Both the position numbers and the translations under genes were made by a program. From Bacteroidota bacterium (GTDB lineage: Bacteria > Bacteroidota > Bacteroidia > Bacteroidales > B18-G4), in the NCBI GenBank assembly GCA_003648575.1, contig QMPN01000001.1, forward strand, positions 1 to 36,253: a stretch of 36,253 nucleotides of DNA, given 5' to 3'. Below the pieces are notes generated by a model. The model was given only the letters and a program-made list of their open reading frames with translations, had not been told where the DNA came from and did not search any database. Shown here in pieces: positions 1 through 10,200 of the stretch; the stretch's first letter is position 1, and each line of letters starts with the position of its first letter.

Positions 1-698
1 CCGCAAAGCTGCAGGAGATCCTTTCTTTCCGTCCGAGGGTTGAGAATATTGCGGTAAAAGATGTAAAGCTTCGCACTTTTATCACCCAGGATAGTCAGCG
101 TGATGACCTTGTCGGTCACGTATATGATGTTACTTATGGGATCATACGTCCGGGTATCGATAATCTGGTAGTGATCGACGATTCCATCGTTCGCGGAACA
201 ACTTTGAAGCAAAGCATCATTCGTATCCTGGCACGCCTGGAGCCTAAGAATATCATCATTGCATCATCTGCCCCGCAGATACGTTACCCCGATTGTTATG
301 GGATCGACATGGCTAAACTGGGCGATTTCATTGCTTACAAGGCTGCCATCGAATTGCTGAAAGAAACAGGAAGGCAGGACGTGATCAATGAAGTGTACCG
401 AAAATCCAAAGATCAGCAAAGCCTACCCAAGGAAGAGATTGTGAACTATGTGAAGGAAATTTATAAGCCCTTTACTGCACAGGAGATCTCTGATAAGATT
501 GCCGTGCTCCTGACTCCACCGGGACTCAAACCCGGACTGAAGATCATTTATCAGAGCATTGAAGACCTTCACAGGTCAATACCGGATCATAAAGGTGATT
601 GGTATTTTACGGGAAATTATCCAACCCCGGGAGGCAATAAGGTGGTCAACCTTTCTTTTATACACTATATAGAGGGGACGAATAAGCGGGCTTATTGA
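1..698 (+). CDS. purF: Amidophosphoribosyltransferase (PurF-type), C-terminal part, 5' truncated
   Basis: The reading frame is open from base 3 (bases 1-2 are the end of a split codon), so the gene enters from outside the window; 231 codons are visible. PurF transfers ammonia derived from glutamine to PRPP, the first committed step of purine synthesis in the cytoplasm. The diagnostic PRPP-binding motif of type I phosphoribosyltransferases is present as VVIDDSIVRGTT (bases about 162-197). It is followed by a typical PurF stretch containing SSAPQIRYPDCYGIDM. The N-terminal Ntn glutaminase domain with its catalytic Cys is off the window. The C-terminal part runs about 165 residues beyond the PRPP motif, longer than in classic PurF, consistent with my recollection of longer Bacteroidota homologs. 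The 3' end overlaps the convergent HIT gene by 7 bp and no terminator is visible between them. Confidence 0.9.
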   Translation, partial: AKLQEILSFRPRVENIAVKDVKLRTFITQDSQRDDLVGHVYDVTYGIIRPGIDNLVVIDDSIVRGTTLKQSIIRILARLEPKNIIIASSAPQIRYPDCYGIDMAKLGDFIAYKAAIELLKETGRQDVINEVYRKSKDQQSLPKEEIVNYVKEIYKPFTAQEISDKIAVLLTPPGLKPGLKIIYQSIEDLHRSIPDHKGDWYFTGNYPTPGGNKVVNLSFIHYIEGTNKRAY

Positions 699-1093
699 TC
701 ATTATATGCAGCGGAGATCTTTGCTGCAAGTTCAACAAATTCTTCCTGGCTCATCTCAACAGCCGGCTTTTTAAAATCGATATCGTATACGCTGTTTATG
801 GGAACCAGATGAATATGTGCATGCGGCACTTCAAGGCCGAGAACTGTCATCCCCATACGTTTACAGGGAACAACCTTTTCAATGGCCAGACCTAGATGTT
901 TGGAGAATTTTATCATCTCTCCAAGTAGTTCATCTTCAAGGTCGAAGATATAATCTGTCTCTTGTTTTGGTATCACCAGAGTATGGCCTTTGGCCAGGGG
1001 CCTGATGTCGAGGAATGCAAAAAATTTGTCGTCTTCTGCTACCTTGTAGCTGGGGATTTCCCCCTCAATGATCCTGGTAAAAATGCTTGCCAT
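692..1093 (-). CDS. HIT family (histidine triad) nucleotide hydrolase/transferase
   Basis: 133-aa cytoplasmic protein of the Hint/HIT branch; such proteins hydrolyse purine nucleotide phosphoramidates or related AMP conjugates. The triad is HAHIHLVP with H91, H93 and H95. The upstream His37 in KGHTLVIPK and the N-terminal IFTRIIEGEIPSYKV are typical of bacterial HIT proteins. The ATG at 1093 is chosen because the family starts MxxIFxKI. The open frame extends upstream to 1153 through a TTG, but that extension runs through a terminator hairpin (1121-1150). The Zn-binding cysteines of some Hint proteins are absent. The gene is convergent with purF (7-bp overlap) and lies downstream of a giant secreted-protein gene, apparently with its own promoter. 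The exact substrate cannot be told from sequence. Confidence 0.9.
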   Translation of the reverse strand: MASIFTRIIEGEIPSYKVAEDDKFFAFLDIRPLAKGHTLVIPKQETDYIFDLEDELLGEMIKFSKHLGLAIEKVVPCKRMGMTVLGLEVPHAHIHLVPINSVYDIDFKKPAVEMSQEEFVELAAKISAAYNDQ

Positions 1094-1112
1094 GGTACAA
1101 GGATTTATGGAT

Positions 1113-1150
1113 AAAAAAAGATACTGCCCGGTACAGCAGCCGGACAGTAT
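1113..1150 (-). terminator. Rho-independent terminator of the 1175-5353 gene
   Basis: Read on the minus strand, arms 1150-1140 and 1131-1121 pair over 11 bp with one mismatch around an 8-nt loop. They are followed by an uninterrupted run of seven T (bases 1119-1113). It begins 25 nt after the stop codon of the giant secreted protein. This separates that gene from the HIT gene whose ATG is 20 nt beyond the T run. Confidence 0.75.
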
Positions 1151-1168
1151 CAAAGATACACAAATATA
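1151..1168 (-). promoter_or_regulatory. Two overlapping-range candidate -7 elements for the HIT gene
   Basis: On the minus strand two exact matches to the Bacteroidota -7 consensus TAnnTTTG lie 2 bp apart: TATATTTG (1168-1161) and TATCTTTG (1158-1151). No clear -33 TTTG partner is visible upstream; it would lie inside the preceding coding sequence. Initiation a few bases downstream would start the transcript inside the first arm of the terminator hairpin, so HIT transcripts would not form the full hairpin. This is inferred from the motif alone. Confidence 0.4.
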
Positions 1169-1174
1169 TAACGC

Positions 1175-4100
1175 CTAAAATGTGTTCAGATCAGGTGGGC
1201 GCATGATACCGAACCACTTCAGTACCCTTTCGCCCTTGTTGGTATTTACATGAATGATGTATATGCCTCCGGCTACCATGACCCCGGCAAAATTCTTGAG
1301 GTCCCAGTCCATGAAGGTTTCGTCGGAATCTTTGGTGAGTTGTCTTACCAGCGTTCCATTGATATTATATATGGTGATTGTAGTCTGCTCAGGCAGATTG
1401 GTGATCTTAACCCTGTTATCGAGCGCGTTATTTTCATAGCTATCATAAGCATAGTATGGATTTGGAACTACCCTGATCAGGTCCAGGTCGGTCTCAGCCT
1501 TACTATCACTATACAGAGTTGTTGCCACACCCTCGGTCTTAAAGCCATAGGCAGGCCAGTTTGTTCCTGTACCGGCATATTCAGGATTGTTTGGTAAAGA
1601 GTAATACCTCCGGTATGGCTTCGACATACGTATACTCAATTTCCAGTCATTCCCCTCTGGTAGCCACTCTTCATCTTCAACCGAAAGAGGCATTCCTACC
1701 CACATGGTAGTTGATAAAAGCATGGCCTGGTACCTGACCTGCCAGAGGGGATGGTGTATGAGCGTATCAAAGAGGGTATGCATTTGTCGGCAGGCATCAT
1801 AAGCAGGAAAAATGTAGGTGTTCGAATCGTTATTTGGCTCTCGTATGGTATGATCCATAACATATACATAGTGCATGCCTCCAAATAAAGGTGTTCCGGA
1901 AAAATCGTATTGATTGGGCGAAGGGTTAAACAGCATGTCGCGCCCATTTTCCCCTACCAGGAATGAGTTTTCGCCAAAAATGATGTTCATACGTTCGCCT
2001 GTTTCAAGATTGATGGCATAGCCGGGAAACCATCCCATTCCAGCTACCCCGATATAATTTGGGTCGTCCGGATCATTGCTTGGCCCGCTGCCGGCGGCTG
2101 CCGGATTACCATCCTTGTCGACAGATGGAGCGGACCTGAGTTCAAAGCGCCTGGCATTCCCCTCAGAGAGAATGCTTTCAGGGCACATCTCAATAACCAT
2201 GGCACGTGTCCACTTCGATTTGTCGGCAGTAAAAACAATGTTTACGCTGGCGAGGTCGGCCATATCGGAATCCAGCTTGGAGCTACGGTTAAATGACGGA
2301 CCGGTATTGTTCTGGCCATTATATGCTGTTAAGAGGTAGGGCGCCCAGGTTCCTGAGGCGATCTTTTCAAATACTGATTCAGGATCGTATGGATGATCAG
2401 GAGCATCCCAGTCGTTCAGGTTGCTCGGATCATCCTGGTCCTGGTAGGTTCCTGCCCGGATCCAGTCAGCAGCGCTTCCCGGAAGGTCGATGTCTTCAAC
2501 ACCGGTGACCCACCTGTGCGAACTGTCCTGATAGCTGGCGTAGCTTGTGATCAGGCCGTTGTTAACTGCGAGACTGTCACCCGGGTACAGCGGTTGATTG
2601 ATTTGTATGGACAGGCCCAGATCAAGAAATAATTGCTCATTATCAAGATTGATGTCCTTATCAGATACGTAAACATCCCCGTTAACTATATTTTTTAGCA
2701 CCCATTGCGCAGAATCTATCTTGATTGTATCTCCCTCCGAATACACTACATCTGTAAAGTCAAGGCGGTATTCAGCATTGATCACATTCAATGGATCGAC
2801 CACCTTTACGTTCAGTGGTCCCAAACCATATTCATAGGTAGCGTCATATGCAATAGGATAGTCTGGGCTTCCCAGAGTATTGTTAAGGTCAGCCGGTGGC
2901 CTGGAAAGGATCTCTTCCATGCTTTCATCGGTAAGTTCAAGGAGCATGCCGCCGTTGCCGTTCCCTTCAATTCTGCTGATGCTGGGACCCAGCCCGTAAG
3001 AGGAATTTAATACGGTCCCGTTTACGGTTGGGTGTGGTATTGCGGTATAGGTGCGAATATTTCTCCTTCCTGCCAGGTAAGGTTTTTTCTGCCCTAAGAG
3101 TCCATTCAAAATGCCCGGCTCCTGGCTGTATTGCATGTACTCATTGTATGAGTAAGCCACAACGGTATAATAATACTGTTTGAAATTGGTCAGCTGGCGG
3201 TTGGTCGTGCCAAAAGCATCCTCAGTGATCATAAATGAGTGCCTGACCCCGTTATCACCTCCTTCAACCTCAACGATGGGCACGTTGGCCTGGATATCCT
3301 TGTTGTAATAGTAGTTTACCAGCATACCCACACCATTTTTCATGTCGAATTGAGCCACCAGTCGTACCATGTCCGGATTGTCTTTACTTTCCAGTGTTAT
3401 CGTGGCATTGGCCAGCTGATAAATCTGATAGCCTTCGAAACGGTAAAGTGAATCACTCCTTTGTGTCGAGTCGATCGGATGGGGCTGAGTAATTGTGTTA
3501 TCATACTCTAAATATTCTTCCAGGTAGTTATTAGAGATTTGTGAGTTGGAGAGGTAAAAGATCAATTCTTTGTTGAGCTCGACTATCGACATGTCGGGAG
3601 CATCCGGGCCATCCAGCACCTTAAAGCAATTGTCGAAGAGCTTCTGGCATTTGTCATCTACTACACGCAGCAATTCCACAGAAGCCCAGGGTCCTCCTGA
3701 GGAGGCCCGGGCCCATGGAATTCCTACAGTAATATAATTAACAGCACCGGGCTCGAGGGTAAATGGTCCTGCCGACTGCATAAATCGCCTGTCGAAGGGA
3801 TTATTGTCGGCATTTTCCTCAGTCCAGTACAATCCATTCTGGTTATAGCCGCCGTTTGGGGGAATGCCCTGGGTGCCCCAGTTACAGGGGTCAGAGTCGC
3901 CGGGAAACATAAAGTCACATTCAGGGCCTACCGCTCCTGAATTAAAATGTGCATTCCCACCATAGAGCATATGGGTATTGTCGCGCCAGAAGCCACGAAG
4001 ATAGTTGTAGTATTCCGGAGCTATACGTGGGTCACCCTGCGGGCTGTTGTCATTGTTGTGATATACAAAGCGCCGCATCCCGAAGCGTTCATCATCGATA

Positions 4101-5353
4101 ATATCGTTGCCAAAGTTCACCCCATTGATGGCCATCTGGTCCCACTCAAAAGGTGAGTTGATGATGGAACAATCACCGGTAAATTCGGGGTTGTCCCTAC
4201 CATCAGGGTTAATATACGGACCCTGGAAAAAATCCACACCGATGGCAGGTGGCTGATCGCCATAGGCTTCAGGCTGTGAGTTCCCATCGACGGATTTCCC
4301 ATTGTAACAATATCCTAGCCCCCTGGCAACATCACAACCCACATAATCATCGTCAGAGTATCCCAGATCAGTATCAACCCATGGGCTAAAAAAGGTATTT
4401 TGAAGGGTGAAAGTCGATCTGTTGATGATCTCATAGGTATAAAAGGTCATATTGTTGATCTCGTCATTGGTTGAGAAGCCAAAGGCCTGTGCCCGGATCT
4501 CAAATCCAATAGAGGCTCCCTGTGTTTCGGAATGAAAGTTCCCTTTATCGTTGAATATCCACCACAGCGTCTCATCGCCCTTCAGCACCTGGTCTACCAG
4601 TATACTGCCGTGCACAGTCCCTGCCTGGGTTTCTTCCATTGTTTGCTGGGGCACATAGCTTGGATCCCCGGCAAAGTTCAGGGGGCAGAGTTCGTTGGTA
4701 ATATCATAATAGGGATAATCGCCGGCATTGGGGTCATAGTCACCATCACCATCTACATCACGAAAAGGGGCGAGATAATAGCTCTGGTTTTTGGCAACAT
4801 CTCCGTGAGCAGGATAATCGAGGATGGATTTAGGAATTGAGTAATCAGGGTATTCCGTGGCCCTGTCTTCACTGTGCCACCAGCCCAGATATTCATCGAT
4901 CTCGGCCCTGGTCATTCTGAAATGCTTGTCGTATTCAGCACATGTCACTTCATCTACAGAAGCTGTACCATCAATGGTAAGTGGTCCCGGCCAGTAATCG
5001 TTCCCGCTACCACGAAATCGCAGAGCCGCGAGTTTCAGCTGATCATTCACATCAAGGCCTCCAATCCAGAGAGACCCGGCATACAAAGATGTGGCATTGC
5101 CGTTAGCCGGTATAAAATACTGTGAAAAGTTTGTCAGGTCCCACCACATATCTCCACCGGTATTGATGCGAGCCCTGACATTGTTGACGTTGAGATAGCG
5201 AAAGCCTGCTGCTGCTGAGCAACCTGCGGCATTCTGTTTTATCTCTGCCGGGGGCGATGAATTATTGCCGCCACGGTACTTTTTACCAAGGCAGTGGTAA
5301 GGAGGGACGAGTAGTAATGTAATGACGAGTGCATAGGGTAGGCGTTTTTTCAT
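1175..5353 (-). CDS. Giant secreted protein with T9SS-type C-terminal domain (paralog A)
   Basis: 1392 aa. The N-terminus (MKKRLPYALVITLLLVPPYH) is a plausible Sec signal peptide. The mature region begins near a conserved AAGCSAAAGFR segment and carries a calcium-type Asp-rich motif, DVDGDGDYDPN (residues about 199-209). The last ~100 residues form an Ig-like T9SS/FlgD-like module: VVPNPYYAYDSYE, then ITIYNINGTLVRQL, then GGIYIIHV. The protein then continues past the usual end of such domains with a tail ending RPPDLNTF. It is a close full-length paralog of the 1398-aa protein at 7206-11402, by eye about three quarters identical. Unlike that copy it is a single-gene unit, with greA and its terminator upstream and its own terminator downstream. 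I recognise no enzymatic domain. Likely role, by inference, is a surface-exposed or surface-layer-like protein. Confidence 0.85.
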   Translation of the reverse strand: MKKRLPYALVITLLLVPPYHCLGKKYRGGNNSSPPAEIKQNAAGCSAAAGFRYLNVNNVRARINTGGDMWWDLTNFSQYFIPANGNATSLYAGSLWIGGLDVNDQLKLAALRFRGSGNDYWPGPLTIDGTASVDEVTCAEYDKHFRMTRAEIDEYLGWWHSEDRATEYPDYSIPKSILDYPAHGDVAKNQSYYLAPFRDVDGDGDYDPNAGDYPYYDITNELCPLNFAGDPSYVPQQTMEETQAGTVHGSILVDQVLKGDETLWWIFNDKGNFHSETQGASIGFEIRAQAFGFSTNDEINNMTFYTYEIINRSTFTLQNTFFSPWVDTDLGYSDDDYVGCDVARGLGYCYNGKSVDGNSQPEAYGDQPPAIGVDFFQGPYINPDGRDNPEFTGDCSIINSPFEWDQMAINGVNFGNDIIDDERFGMRRFVYHNNDNSPQGDPRIAPEYYNYLRGFWRDNTHMLYGGNAHFNSGAVGPECDFMFPGDSDPCNWGTQGIPPNGGYNQNGLYWTEENADNNPFDRRFMQSAGPFTLEPGAVNYITVGIPWARASSGGPWASVELLRVVDDKCQKLFDNCFKVLDGPDAPDMSIVELNKELIFYLSNSQISNNYLEEYLEYDNTITQPHPIDSTQRSDSLYRFEGYQIYQLANATITLESKDNPDMVRLVAQFDMKNGVGMLVNYYYNKDIQANVPIVEVEGGDNGVRHSFMITEDAFGTTNRQLTNFKQYYYTVVAYSYNEYMQYSQEPGILNGLLGQKKPYLAGRRNIRTYTAIPHPTVNGTVLNSSYGLGPSISRIEGNGNGGMLLELTDESMEEILSRPPADLNNTLGSPDYPIAYDATYEYGLGPLNVKVVDPLNVINAEYRLDFTDVVYSEGDTIKIDSAQWVLKNIVNGDVYVSDKDINLDNEQLFLDLGLSIQINQPLYPGDSLAVNNGLITSYASYQDSSHRWVTGVEDIDLPGSAADWIRAGTYQDQDDPSNLNDWDAPDHPYDPESVFEKIASGTWAPYLLTAYNGQNNTGPSFNRSSKLDSDMADLASVNIVFTADKSKWTRAMVIEMCPESILSEGNARRFELRSAPSVDKDGNPAAAGSGPSNDPDDPNYIGVAGMGWFPGYAINLETGERMNIIFGENSFLVGENGRDMLFNPSPNQYDFSGTPLFGGMHYVYVMDHTIREPNNDSNTYIFPAYDACRQMHTLFDTLIHHPLWQVRYQAMLLSTTMWVGMPLSVEDEEWLPEGNDWKLSIRMSKPYRRYYSLPNNPEYAGTGTNWPAYGFKTEGVATTLYSDSKAETDLDLIRVVPNPYYAYDSYENNALDNRVKITNLPEQTTITIYNINGTLVRQLTKDSDETFMDWDLKNFAGVMVAGGIYIIHVNTNKGERVLKWFGIMRPPDLNTF

Positions 5354-5479
5354 ATCTCAAGGTTTTTGGTTCGGTACGCTATGCACAAAATGAGAAGATG
5401 TAAAGAACGGTCTATTAGTTTTAGCTCATTTTGTTAATGGAGATAAAAAATATGACAATCCACACCTGAATTCAAGCAT

Positions 5480-5514
5480 AAAAAAGGAAGCGGTAACTTC
5501 CGTTCAGTTAACGG
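5480..5514 (-). terminator. Rho-independent terminator of greA
   Basis: On the minus strand GGAAG (5501-5497), a 6-nt loop and CTTCC (5490-5486) form a hairpin directly followed by six T (5485-5480). An overlapping upstream hairpin CCGTT/AACGG (5514-5510 with 5504-5500) could compete with it. It lies about 40 nt after the greA stop codon and before the paralog A gene. Confidence 0.65.
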
Positions 5515-5540
5515 TTTAATCAGAAAAGGATACGGGGTAC

Positions 5541-6014
5541 TTACCTGGAGATTTCTACGATCTCAAAGGTTACTTTCCCGGCAGGAACCTGGATGTCGGC
5601 AGTGTCACCGACCTTTTTCCCCAGCAGGCCTTTGGCAATAGGAGAGCTCACGGAGATCTTCCCGGCCTTGAGGTCAGCTTCATTCTCAGGAACAAGGGTA
5701 TATGTCATTACCGCTTTATTCTTCAGATTTTTGATTTTCACCACGGACAGGATGAGCACCTTGGAAGTGTCCATCTTTGATTCATCGATGATGCGTGCAT
5801 TCCGGATCTCACTCTGCAGTTTTGAAATTTGCAATTCGAGCATGCCCTGGGCATTTTTTGCAGCATCGTATTCGGCATTTTCAGATAGGTCGCCTTTATC
5901 CCGTGCTTCTGCTATTTGCTTGGAGATATCAGGGCGTTCAACTGATTCGAGATGTTCAAGTTCTTCTTTCAATTTCTGAAAGCCTTCCTTAGTATAATAT
6001 TTTACTTCATCCAT
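5541..6014 (-). CDS. greA: Transcription elongation factor GreA
   Basis: 157 aa, the usual GreA length of about 158. GreA enters the secondary channel of RNA polymerase and stimulates cleavage of the 3' end of backtracked transcripts. The N-terminal coiled coil starts MDEVKYYTKEGFQKLKEEL. The tip acidic residues sit in the conserved segment GDLSENAEYDAAK (D42, E45). The C-terminal FKBP-like domain ends with GKVTFEIVEI. The ATG at 6014 is chosen over the upstream extension to 6056 because it matches the family N-terminus and because the extension would overlap the terminator at 6034-6070. The gene is flanked by terminators on both sides, so it is monocistronic. This housekeeping gene separates the two giant-protein paralogs. 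Confidence 0.95.
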   Translation of the reverse strand: MDEVKYYTKEGFQKLKEELEHLESVERPDISKQIAEARDKGDLSENAEYDAAKNAQGMLELQISKLQSEIRNARIIDESKMDTSKVLILSVVKIKNLKNKAVMTYTLVPENEADLKAGKISVSSPIAKGLLGKKVGDTADIQVPAGKVTFEIVEISR

Positions 6015-6033
6015 CGAACTTGTCTTTGTTTTG

Positions 6034-6070
6034 AAAAAGAATGAAAGACCCTGCAAGAGGGCCTTTCATT
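6034..6070 (-). terminator. Strong Rho-independent terminator of the receptor/T9SS/PorV-like operon
   Basis: Bases 6040-6052 and 6058-6070 pair over 13 bp with a single mismatch around a 5-nt loop. On the minus strand the stem is followed by a C and then five T (6038-6034). It starts about 35 nt after the stop codon of the PorV-like gene and ends 20 nt before the greA start, so the greA promoter must overlap it or lie within it. Confidence 0.8.
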
Positions 6071-6104
6071 TATGTGATTAATAAAAGTTTAAATTAAGTG
6101 TGTC

Positions 6105-7160
6105 CTAGAACACAACGCGAACACCGATACTATGTGTTCCTGAGAACGGGTCGGTAGCCCTGTAAGAGTAATCGATATCGATAGAAGAGCCTTTCTCTTT
6201 GTTCAGAGGTACGGCCACTGTGATACCGGCGCTTGGTCCGGTGAAAACTGTGGTGCGGTCTTCCTTTTTTGTAATACCATCCTCGTAGGTATAACCAACG
6301 CGGAGCATCAGGTAAGTTTTCAGGGAATATTCCAAACCACCAATGAACTGGTCTTTCCCGAAGGAGTTCGACCTGAAGTTGGCAGCAACGGTAATCCTGT
6401 TCCAGTCACCAATATAGAAATCGTATGAAGCACCGATATCCAGGGCAGTGGGAAGCTCGAACGACTCAGAAGGCATGCTCATAGAGAAAGCATTATCCTG
6501 TTCTGGCAGGAAGGCTGAGCGGAGCAGACCATCACCAGAGAATTTCATTCTCGGTCCAATATTTTTCAAGGCAATACCAAACTTGACCTGATCCATCTCA
6601 CCGGTAACATATTGGATACCGGCATCAATGGCGATCCCCTGTGCGCTGGCATCAGCAATCGTTTCAGAAATGATCTTGATGGTTACACCCCCATAAATAC
6701 TGTTTGAGAAAGCTTTAGAATAAGCTACGGCAATATTCATCAAACTGGGTTTGAAAGTACCACGACCCCCTTCTGGAGAATCAGGTGTGGTAACCTCTAT
6801 CTCCCCAAAGCTCATCGATACTACGCTCAAACCAATAACTCCGGCGTCGCCTATCCTCTGAGAAAAACCGAATGCAAACATATTGATGTCGGATCCTTTC
6901 AAATAGGTTGTATGGGAGAACACCAGCTCGGTCCTGTTAGTAAAAGCCAGACCGGCAACATTAATAAACATGGACTCAAGTCCGGTAACGTTTGAGGTTG
7001 AAACATTACCCCAACCCGAACTACGGGCCCAGGGATTGATTAACAACTCAGTGGCTCCAGCCTGTCCCGAACGGTCCTTATTCCCTGCATACATGCTCTC
7101 CGGAATGATCAACATACCGACTATGACGAGTGTAATTAAGTATTTATAAAAACTCTTCAT
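6105..7160 (-). CDS. PorV/PorQ-family outer-membrane protein
   Basis: 351 aa from the ATG at 7160, which gives a good signal peptide (MKSFYKYLITLVIVGMLIIP). The open frame continues 14 codons upstream, but that would bury the signal peptide. After the signal peptide comes the family's characteristic N-terminal region, AGATELLINPWARSSGWGN followed by NVTGLESMFINVAGLA, resembling the GA-x-LL-P-ARS-x-G and NPA(G)LA region of PorV/PorQ/UPF0164 proteins. The rest alternates short amphipathic strands, e.g. GGLEYSLKTYLMLRVGY, and ends in an aromatic residue (RVVF), as expected of an outer-membrane beta-barrel. Canonical PorV shuttles T9SS cargo to the attachment complex. This copy lies 45 bp downstream of a T9SS cargo gene, so it may be a cargo-dedicated homolog. 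Whether it is the core PorV of this organism cannot be decided here. Confidence 0.8.
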   Translation of the reverse strand: MKSFYKYLITLVIVGMLIIPESMYAGNKDRSGQAGATELLINPWARSSGWGNVSTSNVTGLESMFINVAGLAFTNRTELVFSHTTYLKGSDINMFAFGFSQRIGDAGVIGLSVVSMSFGEIEVTTPDSPEGGRGTFKPSLMNIAVAYSKAFSNSIYGGVTIKIISETIADASAQGIAIDAGIQYVTGEMDQVKFGIALKNIGPRMKFSGDGLLRSAFLPEQDNAFSMSMPSESFELPTALDIGASYDFYIGDWNRITVAANFRSNSFGKDQFIGGLEYSLKTYLMLRVGYTYEDGITKKEDRTTVFTGPSAGITVAVPLNKEKGSSIDIDYSYRATDPFSGTHSIGVRVVF

Positions 7161-7205
7161 ACTTACTATATTTAGTGTTATTAATTTCATTTTCTCAAAC
7201 ATGCA

Positions 7206-10200
7206 TTAGAATGTGTTCAGATCCGGTGGACGCAAGATACCAAACCATTTCAGCACTCTTTCGCCCGCATTTGTCTTAACATGTATGATGTAAATACCTC
7301 CTGCAATTGGCACCCCTGCAAAGTTCTTGAGATCCCAGTCAACGTAGGTTTCGTCAGAATCCTTGGTGAGTTGCCTTACCAGGGTTCCATTGATATTATA
7401 TATGGTGATGGTAGCCTGTTGAGGCAGGTTAGTGATCTTGATCCTGTGGTCGAGTGCATTATTTTCATATGAATCATATGCATAATAAGGATTAGGCACG
7501 ACACTGATATAATCGAGATCTGTTTCTGCCTTCGACGCACTGTATTGTGTAGTAGCCACCTCTTCAGTTTTGAAGGAGTATGTTGGCCAATCCATATCAG
7601 TTGTGTCCCCACTGGCATATTCAGGTGCAAATGGTAGTGAGAAATACCTCCTATAAGGTTTTGCCATCCTGATGCTCAAGGCCCAGTCATTTCCGTCAGG
7701 TAACCATTCTTCGCCTTCAACTGCCAGCGGCATACCTATCCACATGGCTGTTGAATACAGCATGGATTGATACCTGACTTCCCACAATATATGCGCGCCC
7801 AAAGTATCGAACAATGTATTATACTGCAAACATGCATCGTAAGCCGGGAATATGTATGTATTCGGATCACTGTTTGGTTTGCGGGTAGTATGATCCATGA
7901 TATATACATAATGCATACCTCCGAACAATGGAGTGCCGAGGAAGTCATATTGATTTGCTGTGGGGTTGAACATCATATCACGTCCATTTTCCCCTACCAG
8001 GTATGAGTTCTCACCATACATGATATTCAATCGTTCTCCTGTTTCAAGATTGATGGCATAGCCCGGGAACCAACCCATTCCGGTTTCACCGATATAGTTT
8101 GGATCATTAGGATCACTGCTTGAGCCACTACCGGCCTGTGCATAATTCCCATCCTTGTCAACTGATTGTGCTGACCTGGGGTTGAAACGTTTAACACCAC
8201 CTTCAGCAAGAACATCATCAGCACACATTTCAAGGACTATGGCACGTGTCCATTTAGATTTATCGGCAGTGAAGACAATGTCTACACTGGCAATGTCGCT
8301 CATGGGGAAGTCAACCTTTGAAATACGGCTGAAAGCAGGCGCAGCATCATTTTGTGCGTAGTATGCAGTCATCATATAAGGTGCCCATGTACCTCCTTCG
8401 ATCTTTTCATAAACAGCATCAGGATCATATGGATTCGCAGGGACATCCCAGTCATTCAGGTTAGCGGGGTCGTCCTGATCCTGATAGGTTCCTGAACGGA
8501 TCCAGTCAGCAGGACTTCTGGGAAGATCAATATCTTCAACACCTGACATCCACCTTTGTGAGCTATCCTGGTAAGCAGAATAAGCTGTAATCAGTCCGTT
8601 ATTTGCTGACGCGCTGTCACCAGGATTTGCAGGTTGTCCAATTTGAATTGAGAGCCCAAGGTCGAGGAACAGTTGTTCGTAATTAAACTGCGTAGCCTTA
8701 TCAGAATAGTAAACTTTTCCGCTAAAAGTATTTGTCAGCATCCACATTGCGGTGTCGATCTGAATGGTATCTGTTTCTGAAACATAACCAACATCTGTGA
8801 ATTCGAGCAAATATTCAGCATCAATAACATTCAGGGGATCGACAACCTTCACATTGAGAGGTCCGCGTCCGTATTCATATGTAGCGTTGTAAGCAATGGG
8901 GTAATCAGGGCTACCCATCTTATTTACTGTATCAGCCGGAGGCTGGCTGAGTATCTCAGCTGTTGTTTCATCAGTAAGTTCGATGAGCATACCACCATTA
9001 CCATTTCCTTTGATCCTGGTTACCTGCGGGCCTTCTCCATACTCGGAGTTCAGCACGGTACCATTTACAGTTGGATGAGGAATAGCGCTATAAGTTTTTA
9101 TGTTCCTACGACCGGCCAGGTAAGTCTTCATCTGTCCGAGAAGACCATTCAGGATGCCTGGTTCCTGGCTATAAGGCATGTACTCATTATAGGCATAAGC
9201 AACTACAGTATAATAATATTGTTTAAAGTTGGTCAGCTGACGGTTGGTAGTACCAAAAGCATCTTCTGTAATTTGAAATGAGTGAACGACACCATTATCA
9301 CCACCCTCAACTTCAACAACAGGTACGTTGCCACCGATGGATTTATCATAGTAGTAATTCACGAGCATCCCTACACCGTTTTTAATATCATATTGTGCAA
9401 CCAGCCTGACAAGGTCAGCATTGTTTTTGCTTTCCAGTGTTACAGTGGCATTAGCCACCTGGAAGATCTGGTAGCCTTCGAAACGATACGTTGAGTCAGA
9501 ACGTTCACCATCTTCACCACCCGGTAAGGGCTGTGTGATGGTATTGTCATACTCGTTATAGCCTTCCAGATTGTTGTTAGAAATTTTTGAGTTAGAGATG
9601 TAAAAAATAAGTTCTTGATTAAGTTCAACAATGCTAAGGTCTGGAGCATCTGGTCCGTCGAGTACTTTAAAGCAGTTGTCGAAAAGTTTCTGGCATTTAT
9701 CATCTACTACACGTAGCAGTTCAACAGAAGCCCAGGGGCCACCTGAAGTAGCACGTGCCCAGGGGATACCAACAGTAATATAGTTTACAGCACCGGGTTC
9801 GAGGGTAAAAGGTCCGGCAGACTGCATAAACCTCCTATCGTAAGGGTTGTTGTCAGCTGTTTCTTCTGTCCAGTAAAGGCCGTTCTGGTTGTATCCACCA
9901 TTAGGTGGTGCACCAGCAGTACCCCAGTTACAGGGATCGGAATCGCCGGGGAACATGAAGTCACATTCAGGACCAACGGCGCCTGAATTGAAGTGAGCAT
10001 TACCACCATAAAGCATCCTGGTATTATCTTTCCAGAATCCACGGAGGTAGTTATAATATTCAGGAGCAATACCCGGGTCACCCTGAGGACCACCGGAGTT
10101 GTTATGATAAACCAGACGGCGCATACCGAAGCGTTCATCATCTACGATTTGGTTTCCGAAGTTTACTCCGTTAATTGCCATCTGATCCCATTGGTATGGT

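Noticed and set aside
1094..1153. N-terminal extension of the HIT protein
   Set aside because: The extension starts at TTG, translates a terminator hairpin and is absent from the family.
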